Shown here: positions 42,092 to 52,639 of the stretch, piece after piece
Numbering within the stretch: the stretch's first letter is position 1
Layout: each line of letters opens with the position of its first letter
Origin: Sesamum alatum
Taxonomy: Eukaryota > Streptophyta > Magnoliopsida > Lamiales > Pedaliaceae
Direction: 5' to 3'
DNA: 64,000 nt
NCBI GenBank assembly: GCA_034509735.1
Contig: JACGWO010000006.1
Span: 8,881,001-8,945,000, forward strand
Translations under genes and position numbers: made by a program
The notes under the pieces: model-generated
Databases searched by the model: none
What the model saw: only the letters and a program-made list of their open reading frames with translations
Told to the model about the DNA's origin: nothing

Positions 42092-44228
42092 CTAAGTGCC
42101 TCCAGAAGGGCCCACGTCGTTTGATGGGCCCACATCTTCCGAAGGGCCTATAACCTCTATCCTGCCCATACCATCCGCTTGCACATCAAGGAAACCAAAA
42201 TCAAAGTCAGAAGGAAGGTCTCTCAAATTTCTGAATTGGTTAGGACAAGTTGTGAAGCCATCCACATAAAAGGAAGACCCTTGCCTGAACAGCTCGTCAA
42301 CATATTCAACAGACATCTTGAAGGCAGAAATAGCAGAGGCTTGACCAGTAGCCAAACCCTCCTCACGATCCTTGGAATAAGCTTGAGCTGAGCTCACTTT
42401 CAGTACCTCGTACTCCAGAGATTGAAGTGCTAACTTCTGATCCTTCTCTTGTATTTGAGTTCGACGGGTCAGCAGTTCGGATCGAGATTTGTCCTAAACT
42501 TCCCTTTTTAGCAGCATCATCCTCCATCTACTTCTTCATATCGTTTAGACGAACACGAGCTTCCCTAAATTCAACCAGCATTGGCTTGAAACTCTTTCTC
42601 ATCTTTTCGTACTTCTCCAACACAACCACTGTGATCGGTGGGGTCTAAAAAATAGAAACAAAAAATAAATATGCAACGCGAAGGTAAATGAAAATGATAC
42701 GAGGGAAGAGAATACGAAGAGGGCAGAACAAGATAAAGAGGTACAAAGAAGATATTAGAGAAGTATGAGACAACTATAAGTGACCCCAGCCTTCCATGGA
42801 CTTGCCGGAAAGGATGTCCACATCAGCATGATTCACAGTTTTGCACATATTTGAGACCCCAGCCTTGGGTTCGAACTGAGGAGTCAAGATCTGAGCAGGA
42901 AAAGGGAAAGGATTGCGAGGAGCTTATCCTGATGGGATGGATTCGGTGGGAGACTCCTCAAGATGGGCCCTCTTGTGGGAACTGGAGCTTGTTCCCATTG
43001 GTGAAGGATCGAAAGCTGGAGGTGAAGGGATCCCATTGGAAACAGGGGGAGGTCCTTTAGGTTCGGAAGAGAGCTTGATAACAGGGGTTTCAAGGGCAAG
43101 CGTGCCCTGAGAGAAATCCGTCGTAAATGATGTTACAAGAGCAGTTGGGAAGGAGATATGACCCCAATGGGTAGGTCAAGAGTGACAGACATAGGACGAT
43201 TTTTGGATGGAGCCTCCGAAGGGGTAGCTAATGTATACCTCGTACAAGAGGAATTTGAAGGGTTAGAAGGCATGTTGTCAGGATGAATTTTCGAATGGCT
43301 GCCCTGTTCATCATGGATTCTGACATTCAGGAAATGATTAAGTCAGAATGACAAGGATGTAAAACAGTACTACAACGAAACACTTACAAGATCAAGAAGA
43401 GGGGCTCTTTATGCCATCATAGGGATCCGCAACAGGATGCAAACCAACCATAATCAAAAGGCCTTCCTCCAACAACGCCTTTACCTTAAAACCATGTTGA
43501 AACAAACCCGCCACCTTAACCTCTCTCTCATTTGCTCTAAATTAATAGGGGAAAGGTAATTCATGGTCGAATGCCATTTAATGGGAACTCCCAAATCCAC
43601 TTTTCAAACAAAGAAAAAGCGTGTCTTCACGTACCATGGAAAGAAGATTTTTCATGCATTAAAATCAAACCTGGACAGAGAGTGAAATAGAAAAAGTAGT
43701 CATCGGAGTTCATTTTTAGGGCAAAATGGCAAAGAAGTTTTCCACTGAAGCTTCAAAATGAAAAGTTTGGCGCACAAGATAAATCCCATAACAAGCCTAT
43801 ACGAGTTAGGCACTAGTTGACTCGAAGATAAACCTAAACCGAGCATATATTGACCAATAGGAGGGGAAAGGGAAACGAAGACCAGAGGTGCACTATGCAT
43901 AGGACATTGTGATAAGCTAGGAGGCGGATTATGAGCCTTATGAAATTGAACCGGGGGTAAACACTCATACTCGTCAGGGGTAGGTATTTGATGGGAAAGT
44001 TTATGGATTGACTTAGAAGACATTTTCGGATGGGTATCAACTACTTTAGCATATGGGTATGAGTTTTCCGGGGAGATGGGGAAATGGATTGTTTTGAAGA
44101 GGAAGCCCAGGTACTTCAGGCATCTTTCCTCTCACCCTTTGGGGTAAAAATTGAGAACAAGGGGGAGGGGAACGAAAACACGAGGAAGCAGAGGACGTCC
44201 AATCAGACGAGGTAACACTCATATCCAT
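42092..44228 (-). pseudogene. Antisense ORF typical of Tat retrotransposons (PF04195-like)
   Basis: Downstream of the integrase and on the opposite strand lies a broken reading frame. It starts MDMSVTSSDWTSSASSCF at 44228. It continues (44023-43700) with SAPLVFVSLSPPIGQYMLGL and LSSSQLVPNSYRLVMGFILC. That is the core of the 'putative gypsy type transposon' family found antisense at the 3' side of plant Tat elements. It ends near 42092 with FKMSVEYVDELFRQGSSFYV and DGFTTCPNQF. Frameshifts separate these parts. The function of this antisense protein is not established. Confidence 0.65.
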
Positions 44229-45202
44229 AAACGACCACCATACATTTTCAAAACATATACCAAGAAGCGCTAGAAAAGAAAAGGGAAAAGGAAGACTATA
44301 CCTTCTCTAAAAAATAGAAGAACAAAGGGGCTGGTGGAGATGACCGGGGAAGAAATGTAAAAAAAAATAAAATTAAGATGGTGATGAAGGGGCAAGAGGT
44401 AAAAGGGGGTATATATAAGAGGTAAAAGAGGGGGAGACTAAGCGGAGGAAATGAACACGCGTTGCCACAAAAGGAGGTGCAGACGAGGCGGTGGAACTGA
44501 ATGGATGGACACGTGTATGAGGCATAGGAAGGGGTAGCCTTGCAACATAAATTGATTATAATGACCTATGGTAAATATTGGACAGAAGACGAGGGGTTTT
44601 TCTCTCTCTGCCGCCAAAATTCAAATAAAATGAGATTTGAAAATCAAAAGTTTATCCCGCCATTTTTTTCAAAAATAGGCACGAAAAACTGAGGGACTCA
44701 TAATGACATAATGAGGTAGTGGAAATGGAAATAAAGTCCATACGAGTAGGGTTGATACAAGGATGCTAAAAAAGGAAAATACGAGGAACTCGTAAGATAC
44801 GGCCCGCAAAGTACGAAGGAAAGAATGCAAGAAAATGGGAATCAGGACAATACAAGCATGATTAGTACGAGGGAAAGAACATGAGGCATTGGGGTCCCCC
44901 TGCCACTAGGCACTAGCAATAAAGAATATCTCTAGAAAGATACTGCCAGTCAAGTGGAATCCCTCGAATTGACAGTTATAGCCTCAACAAGTGTACGGGT
45001 GAAAAGGTACGAGGGACAAGATACTTGGACTTGTTCCCATATGGCAAGGTTACTAGAACCCTAATGAAAATGGGCATGACCAAAATGGTACGAGGGCAGA
45101 AACACGATTTCACAAACATGGTTCAAGTTCCAATAAAGCGGATCGGGTGAATCAAAGATCTCCTATCGGATTTAAGAAATACCAGAAGACCACTCCATAC
45201 TC

Positions 45203-45210
45203 TATAAATA
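45203..45210 (+). promoter_or_regulatory. TATA box, possible LTR remnant of the Ty3 element
   Basis: TATAAATA within CTCTATAAATAGCACC, followed by a leader-like stretch up to the copia reverse transcriptase at 45337. It may mark the 3' LTR of the plus-strand Ty3 element, but no TG...CA boundaries or second LTR were found. Between 44230 and 45200 there is purine-rich DNA without a gene. Confidence 0.3.
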
Positions 45211-45336
45211 GCACCAGAAACCATACCTTCAAGGACAGACTAATCTTTCCCATCTCGTACTAGTGGGGCCATTCGAAATTTCCCTTCCACATAAGAGGGA
45301 ATAGATTATTTCTATACCTATTCTCCGGTAGCTCGG

Positions 45337-45752
45337 TTGACTACTATTCGGGTACTTATAGTACTTGCTTCAGTGTATAATCTTGCGATTCACCAAATGG
45401 TTGTGAAAACAACCTTCTTATTTGGTGAACTAGAGGAAGAAATATTCATGGATCAGCCTGAGGGATTTGTAGCTCATGGTAACGAGCACAAAGTTTGTAA
45501 ACTTATTATGTCTCTCCATAGACTAAAACAACTACCTACACAGTGACATAAAAAGTTTGATAAAAATATTTTGTCGTTTGACTTTACCGACAATGAGAAT
45601 GATAAGTGCATTTACTGTAAAGTTAAGAGGGATAATATTATCATTGTATGCCTGTATGTAGATGACATTCTATTAATAGAATCTAATTTAGATATAATAA
45701 CCGAAATCAAGTCATTTTTTAAAAATAAGTTTGAAATGAAGGACATGGGTGA
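45337..45752 (+). pseudogene. Copia RT, N-terminal half
   Basis: The frame encodes IHQMVVKTTFLFGELEEEIF, MDQPEGFVAHGNEHKVCKLI and, after a stop at 45544, CIYCKVKRDNIIIVCLYVDD with the ILLI that completes the YVDD catalytic box. It ends KFEMKDMGD at the CACTA insertion point. These are standard copia RT motifs. The first catalytic Asp of the usual QMDVKTAFL is Val here, so this copy would be inactive even without the insertion. Confidence 0.85.
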
Positions 45753-46679
45753 CACTACAAAAAGAAGCGGTAATGGCAACGGGAATAGGAACGATTTTTT
45801 TAATAATTGGAATGGTAAATCATTGGATTCATTTGGACTAGTATTAGGAACGGTCCAGGAACGAGAGACTATCCGTTGCAAGGAGAGGCGTTCTTAATAA
45901 TTAGGAATGGGGGCAGGGTGACCATTCCAGTTTAGGAATGCTTGTTGACATACAATCGTTTTACCATTCCTAATTACCTTAGTATGTATGAATTTGTAAT
46001 TTTTGTATTTGGAACATCTTATAAATTTTTGGAACGGTCATATCAAAAGTAAATCGCGCAATTACGAACGGTAGTTAGAACACATTTTGAAATTTTCAGC
46101 ATAAGTTGCAGATACATTTTAGTACTGTTTCTGGAATACGTCTCGGAGCGGTGGTGTATACAAGTTAGGAACGGTCACTGGAATACATTTTGATACGGTC
46201 CTTGGGAACGGGTTTTGTACTCCTAATTTGGAATACAATATTGGACCAGTTTTTGGTATTGTATTTAGAACGAAAACGTAACCATGAAAGCATTGAATTT
46301 TGAATACATGTAGGAACGGCCTATCCATAATTTGGAATTCGTTTTCACCCTCTTTTAGGAACGGTTGTCATATAAATTTGAAATGGTTGTCTACCCGGTA
46401 ATAGGAACGATAACTTCTTTTAAACAGTCACACATTGAAACGATTTGTAAGCGCTCCATGACCGTCGAAAGTACCGTTCCTAAATAATGAATTATTAATT
46501 TTTTTATAGTAATAATTATTATTATTAAAATATATATTAAATTATTAATAATATTTTTGAATTTTGTTTTATAATTATTATTTAAATATAAAAAAATGCA
46601 TAATTTAGAATTAAAAATTATATTAAATGAGAATATTATCCAATTTAATTACAAAAATTAAAAAAAACTCCTAAATCTA

Positions 46680-47345
46680 CTACTCGTCCCCCTCGTCCTC
46701 GTCCATCTTGTCAACGTCTAAAAGGGGGGGCGGGGGTTCTCTAGGAGGCCGTGATGGGCCGGCGCCGGAGTGACTAGTCTGTAGGGCCTTGATCATGCCC
46801 ATCATGTCCACTATCATCTCCTCGAGGCGGACTATCCGACCCTCCAGGTTTGATGAAGGCGGTGGCGGTGGCAGTGGTGATGGCGAGGTAACGGTCTAGT
46901 TGAGACTGTGGGTCTCAGAATCAAGGCTGAATACTCGGCCCTTGTTCTTGCCCCCAACCGCAACCAGCCACATCTTCTGCTTGGTCTGCACCACCGAGCC
47001 CTTTGATTCGGCCGGATTATCCCCAGGATTGGCCGTGGCCTGAGACTGGTGATCCTCCAACATCTTTTGGAATGTCTCCTGCAAAAATAGTTAGAATAAA
47101 TTAGAATATTTTCAAACATTAGAAAAAATAAATTAGAATATGAAATGTACAACTTACAGCCACCTCCGCTGCCCTTGGCCCGCTCCAGCCACCGTCGACC
47201 TTCTTCTTGTAGCATCTGGAGAATAACTCCAACTGCTTCACTGGCCAGCCGAGCTGCTCCTACTGTAAAAAGAAATGGGAAACAATTATTACAATTTTAT
47301 TTTAATAATAATAAATACTTTAAATAACATTAAATATCTTACCAT
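46680..47345 (-). pseudogene. 3' part of the second CACTA gene (PF03004-type) in the derivative
   Basis: The minus-strand frames contain ETFQKMLEDHQSQATANPGD, PAESKGSVVQTKQKMWLVAV and GKNKGRVFSLDSETHSLN, matching the 3' exons of the gene at 27744-28400. The exon carrying the gene start is gone. The frames are short and probably separated by introns, as in the larger element. Not functional. Confidence 0.65.
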
Positions 47346-47362
47346 CTTCCGCTTGTGCTCCT

Positions 47363-48636
47363 TCATGCACATTCCCGGTAGGAGATTGTACGGTGCAAAC
47401 CCATCCGTGCACACTCCAAGTAAGTTTTACCATACTGGCCGTGTGGTGCAAACCCATCCGTGCACAACCCAAGTCTAACATTACGAGGCTCAGCTGCAAA
47501 ATCAGGATACGTCCGGTCAAAATGCTTCCAAGCCTCTGCATCGGACGGATGACACGTGGATCCTTTCTCCGTCTGATGACTCGCATGCCAAGTCATATGT
47601 TTTGCTGTGGCCTCCGACGCATACAACCTCTGCAGCTGAGGGGTAAGCGGTAGATACCTGAGAATGGCGTATGGGGATTTATTGCGTTTAGGATTTCTGT
47701 TCCTGGTGGGATTGTACCTAGTGTCTCCACAGAAGTTGCAATATTCCAAATCAATATCGTCCTTCCAGTACAACATGAAACCATTTTTGCAAGCATCAAT
47801 CTTCTGAACTGGTAAATCCAATTCTCTTATGAATTTCTTCGTATTGTAATAATCGACGGGGAAAGTGTGATCGTGGGGCATTATAGTATCAGCCCACTCG
47901 CATAACCGATCATATGTATGCTCGAAAAAATCCCCTTCGGCCTTGATATTCACCAAAGAGGCAATTGGCGCCAACTGAGAGGTGGTGCAGCCGTACTACA
48001 ACGGTTGGTCCGCAGCATGAACTACATCAAAAAATGGTCTGACAAGTCAGAGACATAATCATAGGGCCCGGAATCGTAATATGAACTAGGACCCACATCA
48101 GATGGACAATACCGAGTACCATCATCAGGCAGTCCCTCCTGGTTGTACGAAGACCAGAAAGATGGCCCGACGGCATCGTATACCATCCTCTGCGCCCAAT
48201 CCATCTGACCCGCATCACCTCAATGCGAACTACCCTCCTCCTGAACGAGTGGCATTTGTTGCTGCTGCTGCACGGGGGGCACTATCAATGCTTCAAAGTA
48301 TTCTTGCACCCTCTCCTCACCATGCGAAGTCCAATTATAGTACTCTGGCATAAACCTTTTCATACACAAATAAAAATTTACCTCGTCTGGTGTTTTGAAC
48401 CGTTCGTTTTTGCACTTCCGGCAGGGACATTTAATCTTGTCCCCGTCCATATATGCACTTTGAGACTGTGCCCATTCTAAAAATATTGTAACACCGTTCT
48501 CAAACTCCGGCGTCACACCCAGGACGTCTCGATCATACATCCATTTCCTCAATTGTCTTAACATGATTGGTCCTACGTATAATTCACAACAGTATGCAAT
48601 TAAATGACGAGAATATATCATATATATAACTAACAA
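47363..48636 (-). pseudogene. 5' part of TNP2-type transposase in the CACTA derivative
   Basis: The frame at 48636-48220 holds the transposase-associated domain with an intact IKCPCRKCKNERF zinc-binding segment. It is followed by a linker (48204-48022) and the Transposase_21 N-terminal half at 47974-47363 (MPHDHTFPVDYYNTKKFIRE, ELCTDGF-like LGLCTDGFAPHGQYGKTY). The gene is cut off at the deletion junction near 47365. The string GTGCAAACCCATCCGTGCAC occurs twice there (47393 and 47447), a duplication not present in the larger element. The DDE core is incomplete, so it is not active. Confidence 0.8.
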
Positions 48637-49447
48637 TTACAGAATTTTGCATACTTACTTGAGCAAAACACCTATCAATGTCAATGCAAAATTCGCGCAA
48701 GTAATTGATATGTTCGATTTTCCATATAAGGAATCAACCGGGGGAGTTACAACAAAATGAGTTGGAGAGTAACTATAAGAGCAATGAGAAAGAAGGGGGA
48801 CATATATATAGAAAATATTAGAATGGGCATTGGAATATTATTTGGAATAGAAAACTAGCCGTTGAAATATAGCCGTTGTTCCAGCTTTCGGAACGGTCGC
48901 CGGTACAGTTATAGAAACTATAATCTTACCGTTGTAATATAGCCGTTAGGGCATATTAGGAACAGTATGAGGCACACAAACTACGACCGTTCCTAATTGG
49001 AGCACAATTAGGAAAGGTAATTGTAACAATATTGCATTTCCTATATACCCACTATTTGAAACGGTTGTTGCATTACATTTTTGTTCATGTCATAAAAGGG
49101 TCTCATATAGCACTACATATTGGAACAGTCAAGAAACCGGTCCAAATAGAACCGGTGTTTGCAACACATAAAGGAACGGTTAGTGTTCCAGGTGGAGAAA
49201 CCGTTCCAACTTTCACACATGTGTTCCAAATGGAATACCAAAATATATCCAGCCCTTTTTAGAAACGGTAATAGATTTACATATTGGCACATATATAGGA
49301 ACGGTCGTGCCGTTCCTATTCGTTTGTACTACAATTAACTCGAAAGTGACATCATCAACGGTTTCTCGTTCCACAATAGTTCCACTTACCTTTCCTATTT
49401 GGAACAGTCGACTATATCCGTTCCAATTCCCACATTTTTTTGTAGTG

Positions 49448-50340
49448 TGAGGCTAATGTAATTCTTGGCATTAAGTTAATTCGGTCAACTGATGGTATAG
49501 CTATTTCTTAGTCTCACTATGTTCAAAAGATAATTGAGAAATTTGGCTATCAAGATTGTAGAATTGGAAAGACACCATATGATCCTTCAATGGCTTTATT
49601 CAAAAATAAAAGTGGTGTGTTGGTAGCACAACTAAGGTATTTCCAAATTATTGGGAGTTTTCCATATTTAGCAAATGGCTCCAGACTAGATCTATCATTT
49701 TCTGTCTCAAATCTAGCTAGATATACTAGTTGTCCTGACAAAATCCATTAGGGAAGTTTGGATAAGGTACTGAGGTACCTTAAGAGTACAGTATTACTGG
49801 CCATTCATTATGGTAGATTCCCAGCTGTTCTTGAGGGTTATGGCAAATTCCCAGCTGTTCTTGAGGGATATAATAATGCTAGCTAGATAGCCAAAAACTC
49901 CAGGAGTAATGGGTGTTGAGGATATGTGTTTACCTTAGGTGGGGGTGTCGTCTCCTGAAAGTCTGCAAAACAGACTTTGATAACCCGGTCTACTTTTAAG
50001 TTGAGTTGTGTGTGTTTGATACGACAGGAATCGAGGTTGAATGATTGTATGGATTGTTGTTGTTACAACTTTTTATTGTAAGGCAACCTCTTCTACCTAT
50101 TGTCGTATATTGTGATAGTCAAACCATAATTGCAAAGGTGCGAATTCGTAAATTCAATCAAAAAACCAAAAGACACATCCCAGTTAGACTTAAGTCTATA
50201 AGGGGATTAGTGTCGGACATAGTTATAGGCATTGACTTTGTGGAACAAAGGAAAATATGGGTTGATCCTTTGACGAAAGGATTAGATCTCTCACTAGTAC
50301 AAAAATCTAGATTGGGAATGGGACTGAAAACCCATAAGTG
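49448..50340 (+). pseudogene. Copia RT C-terminal half and RNase H remnant
   Basis: Immediately after the CACTA end the copia frame resumes with NVILGIKLIRSTDG, SHYVQKIIEKFGYQDC, GSFPYLANGSRLDLSFSVSN and LDKVLRYLKSTVLLAIHYGR, standard motifs after the YVDD box. RNase H follows in damaged form (GGGVVS then KSAKQTL), ending with VEQRKIWVDPLTKGLDLSL. A short tandem duplication (GGTAGATTCCCAGCTGTTCT and its copy 36 bp later) lies near 49810-49865. Several stops are present. Confidence 0.8.
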
Positions 50341-50879
50341 ATGTATCTACAATAGCAACCCAACGTTCTAAGTGGAGATCTCACAAAGAAGGTTCAATGT
50401 GGTATTAACACATCGTAGGGTATGTCAGAGCACCATTACATAGACTGATACTTTGTATCTGGAGTCTATCTCCTATAACTCTAGAAGGTGTTGATACTAT
50501 AAGTATAGTAAGAGTTTAACTCTAGATAGGGTCAAGTCTTTTAGACGAGATGCTAGCAGTGCATCCCTAGAGATGCTCAACTAAGTGAATGCAGTTGTTT
50601 GGCCGTAACTAAGGAATGAGGTTATTCTTGAAAGCATTCATGAACATGATCAGGGCACATGGTCTATAGTGTCAACCATAAAGATCAATACATAGCATGT
50701 GCCTTGTTGTTATTGATAGACGGTTTCACAATCACGAGATCAAATTCAAGGCTTAGTTCCATTTGACCTAGTGACAGCTAACGTTAGATAAGTTAGACAG
50801 TGGTTTAAACCGGGAGGTACCAATGTTGAAAGCAAGTTACGGAAGCTTGAGTTTAAATCTATCGATTTGTGGGAGATTG

Positions 50880-51976
50880 TGTTGCTAATTTGTAACAACA
50901 TTTAGTCTAAAATATGGATGCAATTACATGGTGAATCCATAAATTAGATAGTGGAAAAATTAAAGGAAGTGCACTTGTCCCACATAGTATTATGATGGGA
51001 AAGTGTTGAGCCTTATTATGTATATGAGGTGGATGTGGAGGTGAGTGTTTTTACACTCATTTCTTTCCCACATTGGAAGCTTTTGTATTTCATAAACTCC
51101 TTATATTAAGTTTAAGGTTCAAGTAATGTTTGAAGTATTATGGAGACTAGAGTGAACATGGAGTTGTCCCACACGCACGCCGCCGCGGGCCCGCCCGTCC
51201 CAACCTGAGCTAGGCGTGGGTGCTAGGGCGAATGTCTTCGTCTCACTATTTATCTTTTTGCAGTAAATCCATTTGATTTTATCTAGATCAACAACAGGAA
51301 ATTGGTTTTAATTTTTTAGTCAAAATCAGTTTAATGCTCACTAAGTCAGGTTTGAAATTAGGTTTTTCAAACCTAAAATAGCCGATTTTTCTGTCTATTT
51401 TGACCTGGCTTACTATGTTTTTAATTATGTTTTAATGGTTGTTTAATGTTGTTTAATTGCTGTAATTGATTGTTGCTGGTTGTGTCTTGCCTATAAAAGG
51501 TTGAGAAAGCTTCATAGTTCAAACACACAAACATCTCACCATACTGAAATCATTTTTAGAAACAAAAATCTTCTCAATAAAATTCCTCTCTCGGTTTTCC
51601 TTCTCCAAAAATCCGAATTTTTTTCCTCTTGTTTCTATCAAGGCTACTGAGTATTGTTCGAGGTGTTCTTCGGTACAAGTGCAGTCCTGAAAGAACGGGA
51701 ATCGTCTTATCCTACAAGAAGTTACGTAGTACCCGATGCAAAAAGAATATGGATCGTATAATTTCTTCAAGACAAACAGAAACAATTCTGTGATTCGGTT
51801 TGTTCTATACTCCCTTGTAAGTTTTCGATTACATTCTTGTAATAAACAACATATCTAACTGTTAGTCCGTTTGTTCCAATGTGTATATTTTGTAAAATTG
51901 ATTTTCAAAATTGTCTGTTAAAATCTCACTGTATTTTCACAACTGTACTACGATTGCTTAAAAACTTTTATCAACA
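50880..51976 (+). repeat. Copia 3' LTR
   Basis: A purine tract GTGGGAGATT (50869-50878) precedes TGTTGCTAATTTG, the apparent LTR start. The far end reads TTTTATCAACA (51976), giving the short inverted ends TGTTG...CAACA and a length near 1.1 kb. TATAAAAG lies at 51492-51499, and AATAAAATT and AATAAACAAC strings follow in the R/U5 part. The 5' LTR is not in the window, so no pair comparison is possible. Confidence 0.7.
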
Positions 51977-52136
51977 TTATTTGGTCCTTTCTCATTCCAA
52001 TTATAATTTAGGATAATAACTAAAACAAATTAGAATATTTAGTTTGAATATCGGTGAAATATGCTAAATTTGTCAGAAATTTGCACATTCAATTGACACG
52101 TAGCCCCTTTAATTTGGAAATTTTTAATTTTTTCAT

Positions 52137-52139
<3 letters not shown>

Positions 52140-52177
<38 letters not shown>
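52140..52177. repeat. Homopolymer T run of about 38 bp
   Basis: A pure T run just after the copia LTR. It could be the reversed poly(A) tail of a retroposon, but no LINE or SINE body or flanking duplication was found. Such a run is also prone to sequencing length error. Confidence 0.7.
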
Positions 52178-52180
<3 letters not shown>

Positions 52181-52457
52181 GTGGCATGTTTTCCCTAGTG
52201 ACATTTGGAGTATGTGCCACCGCTACAGGACAAAAATTGAGTTTTTTTTCCTTATGTTCTCATTCCACGTTAAGAAAAGTTGAAAAAAAATTAAAAGCTC
52301 CAAAACAATTAGGTGACGTGCAAGACATGTGATATTTCTTTCCACCCAATTTAACTTTTATCCAGCAAGATTTGGGTTAAATATATTATTCTTTTTAATT
52401 ACAGTCCTCAATTGCAACTTTCAAATTAGACAACGCTGAAAGTCCCACTACCTGATA

Positions 52458-52635
52458 CACTACAAGAAAATACCTCAATAGCTAAAAAAATAGCAGCGAG
52501 CTGATTAGCAAGTAAAATTTTCATTGCTAATTTACACTATTTAATATGCATTTTAAATAATTCGTTGCTAAATTCGTTAGCAAGTAAATTTTCTTTCCTA
52601 AACTCATTAGCAAGTAAATTTTTTATATTAAATAA
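52458..52635 (+). mobile_element. CACTA terminal fragment with subterminal repeats
   Basis: It starts CACTACAAGAAAATACCTC and carries repeated TTAGCAAGTAAATTTT motifs (about 52503, 52579, 52607). It stops abruptly at CTAG (52636-52639), where a possible Helitron 3' end begins on the other strand (CTAG preceded by GGATTCATG). No right CACTA end is present. Confidence 0.45.
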
Positions 52636-52639
52636 CTAG

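Larger units (their letters stand above)
45753..49447 (-). mobile_element. CACTA deletion derivative (3.7 kb) inserted in copia RT, TGA duplication
   Basis: The left end is CACTACAAAAAGAAGCGG and the right end, reversed, CACTACAAAAAAATGTGG. A 3 bp TGA duplication lies at 45750-45752 and 49448-49450. The interior matches the 8.8 kb element at 26933-35759, but about 5.2 kb in the middle is missing: transposase 3' half and the 5' part of the second gene are fused near 47361-47372. It retains GGAACGGT subterminal arrays at both ends (45770-46480, 48820-49430), so it could respond to transposase supplied elsewhere. Confidence 0.88.
45337..51976 (+). mobile_element. Ty1/copia retrotransposon, 5' truncated, split by a CACTA insertion
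   Basis: Plus-strand RT (45337-45752 and 49448-49800), RNase H-like remnants (to 50340) and a 3' LTR at 50880-51976. The gag, protease and integrase are missing on the left, where RT begins abruptly after a possible Ty3 LTR remnant. The pol frame is cut by the CACTA derivative at 45753-49447. The element is dead. Confidence 0.8.

Noticed and set aside
42851..43110. Plus-strand frames of 65-73 codons
   Set aside because: They lie opposite the broken antisense ORF of the Tat element and show no motif of their own.
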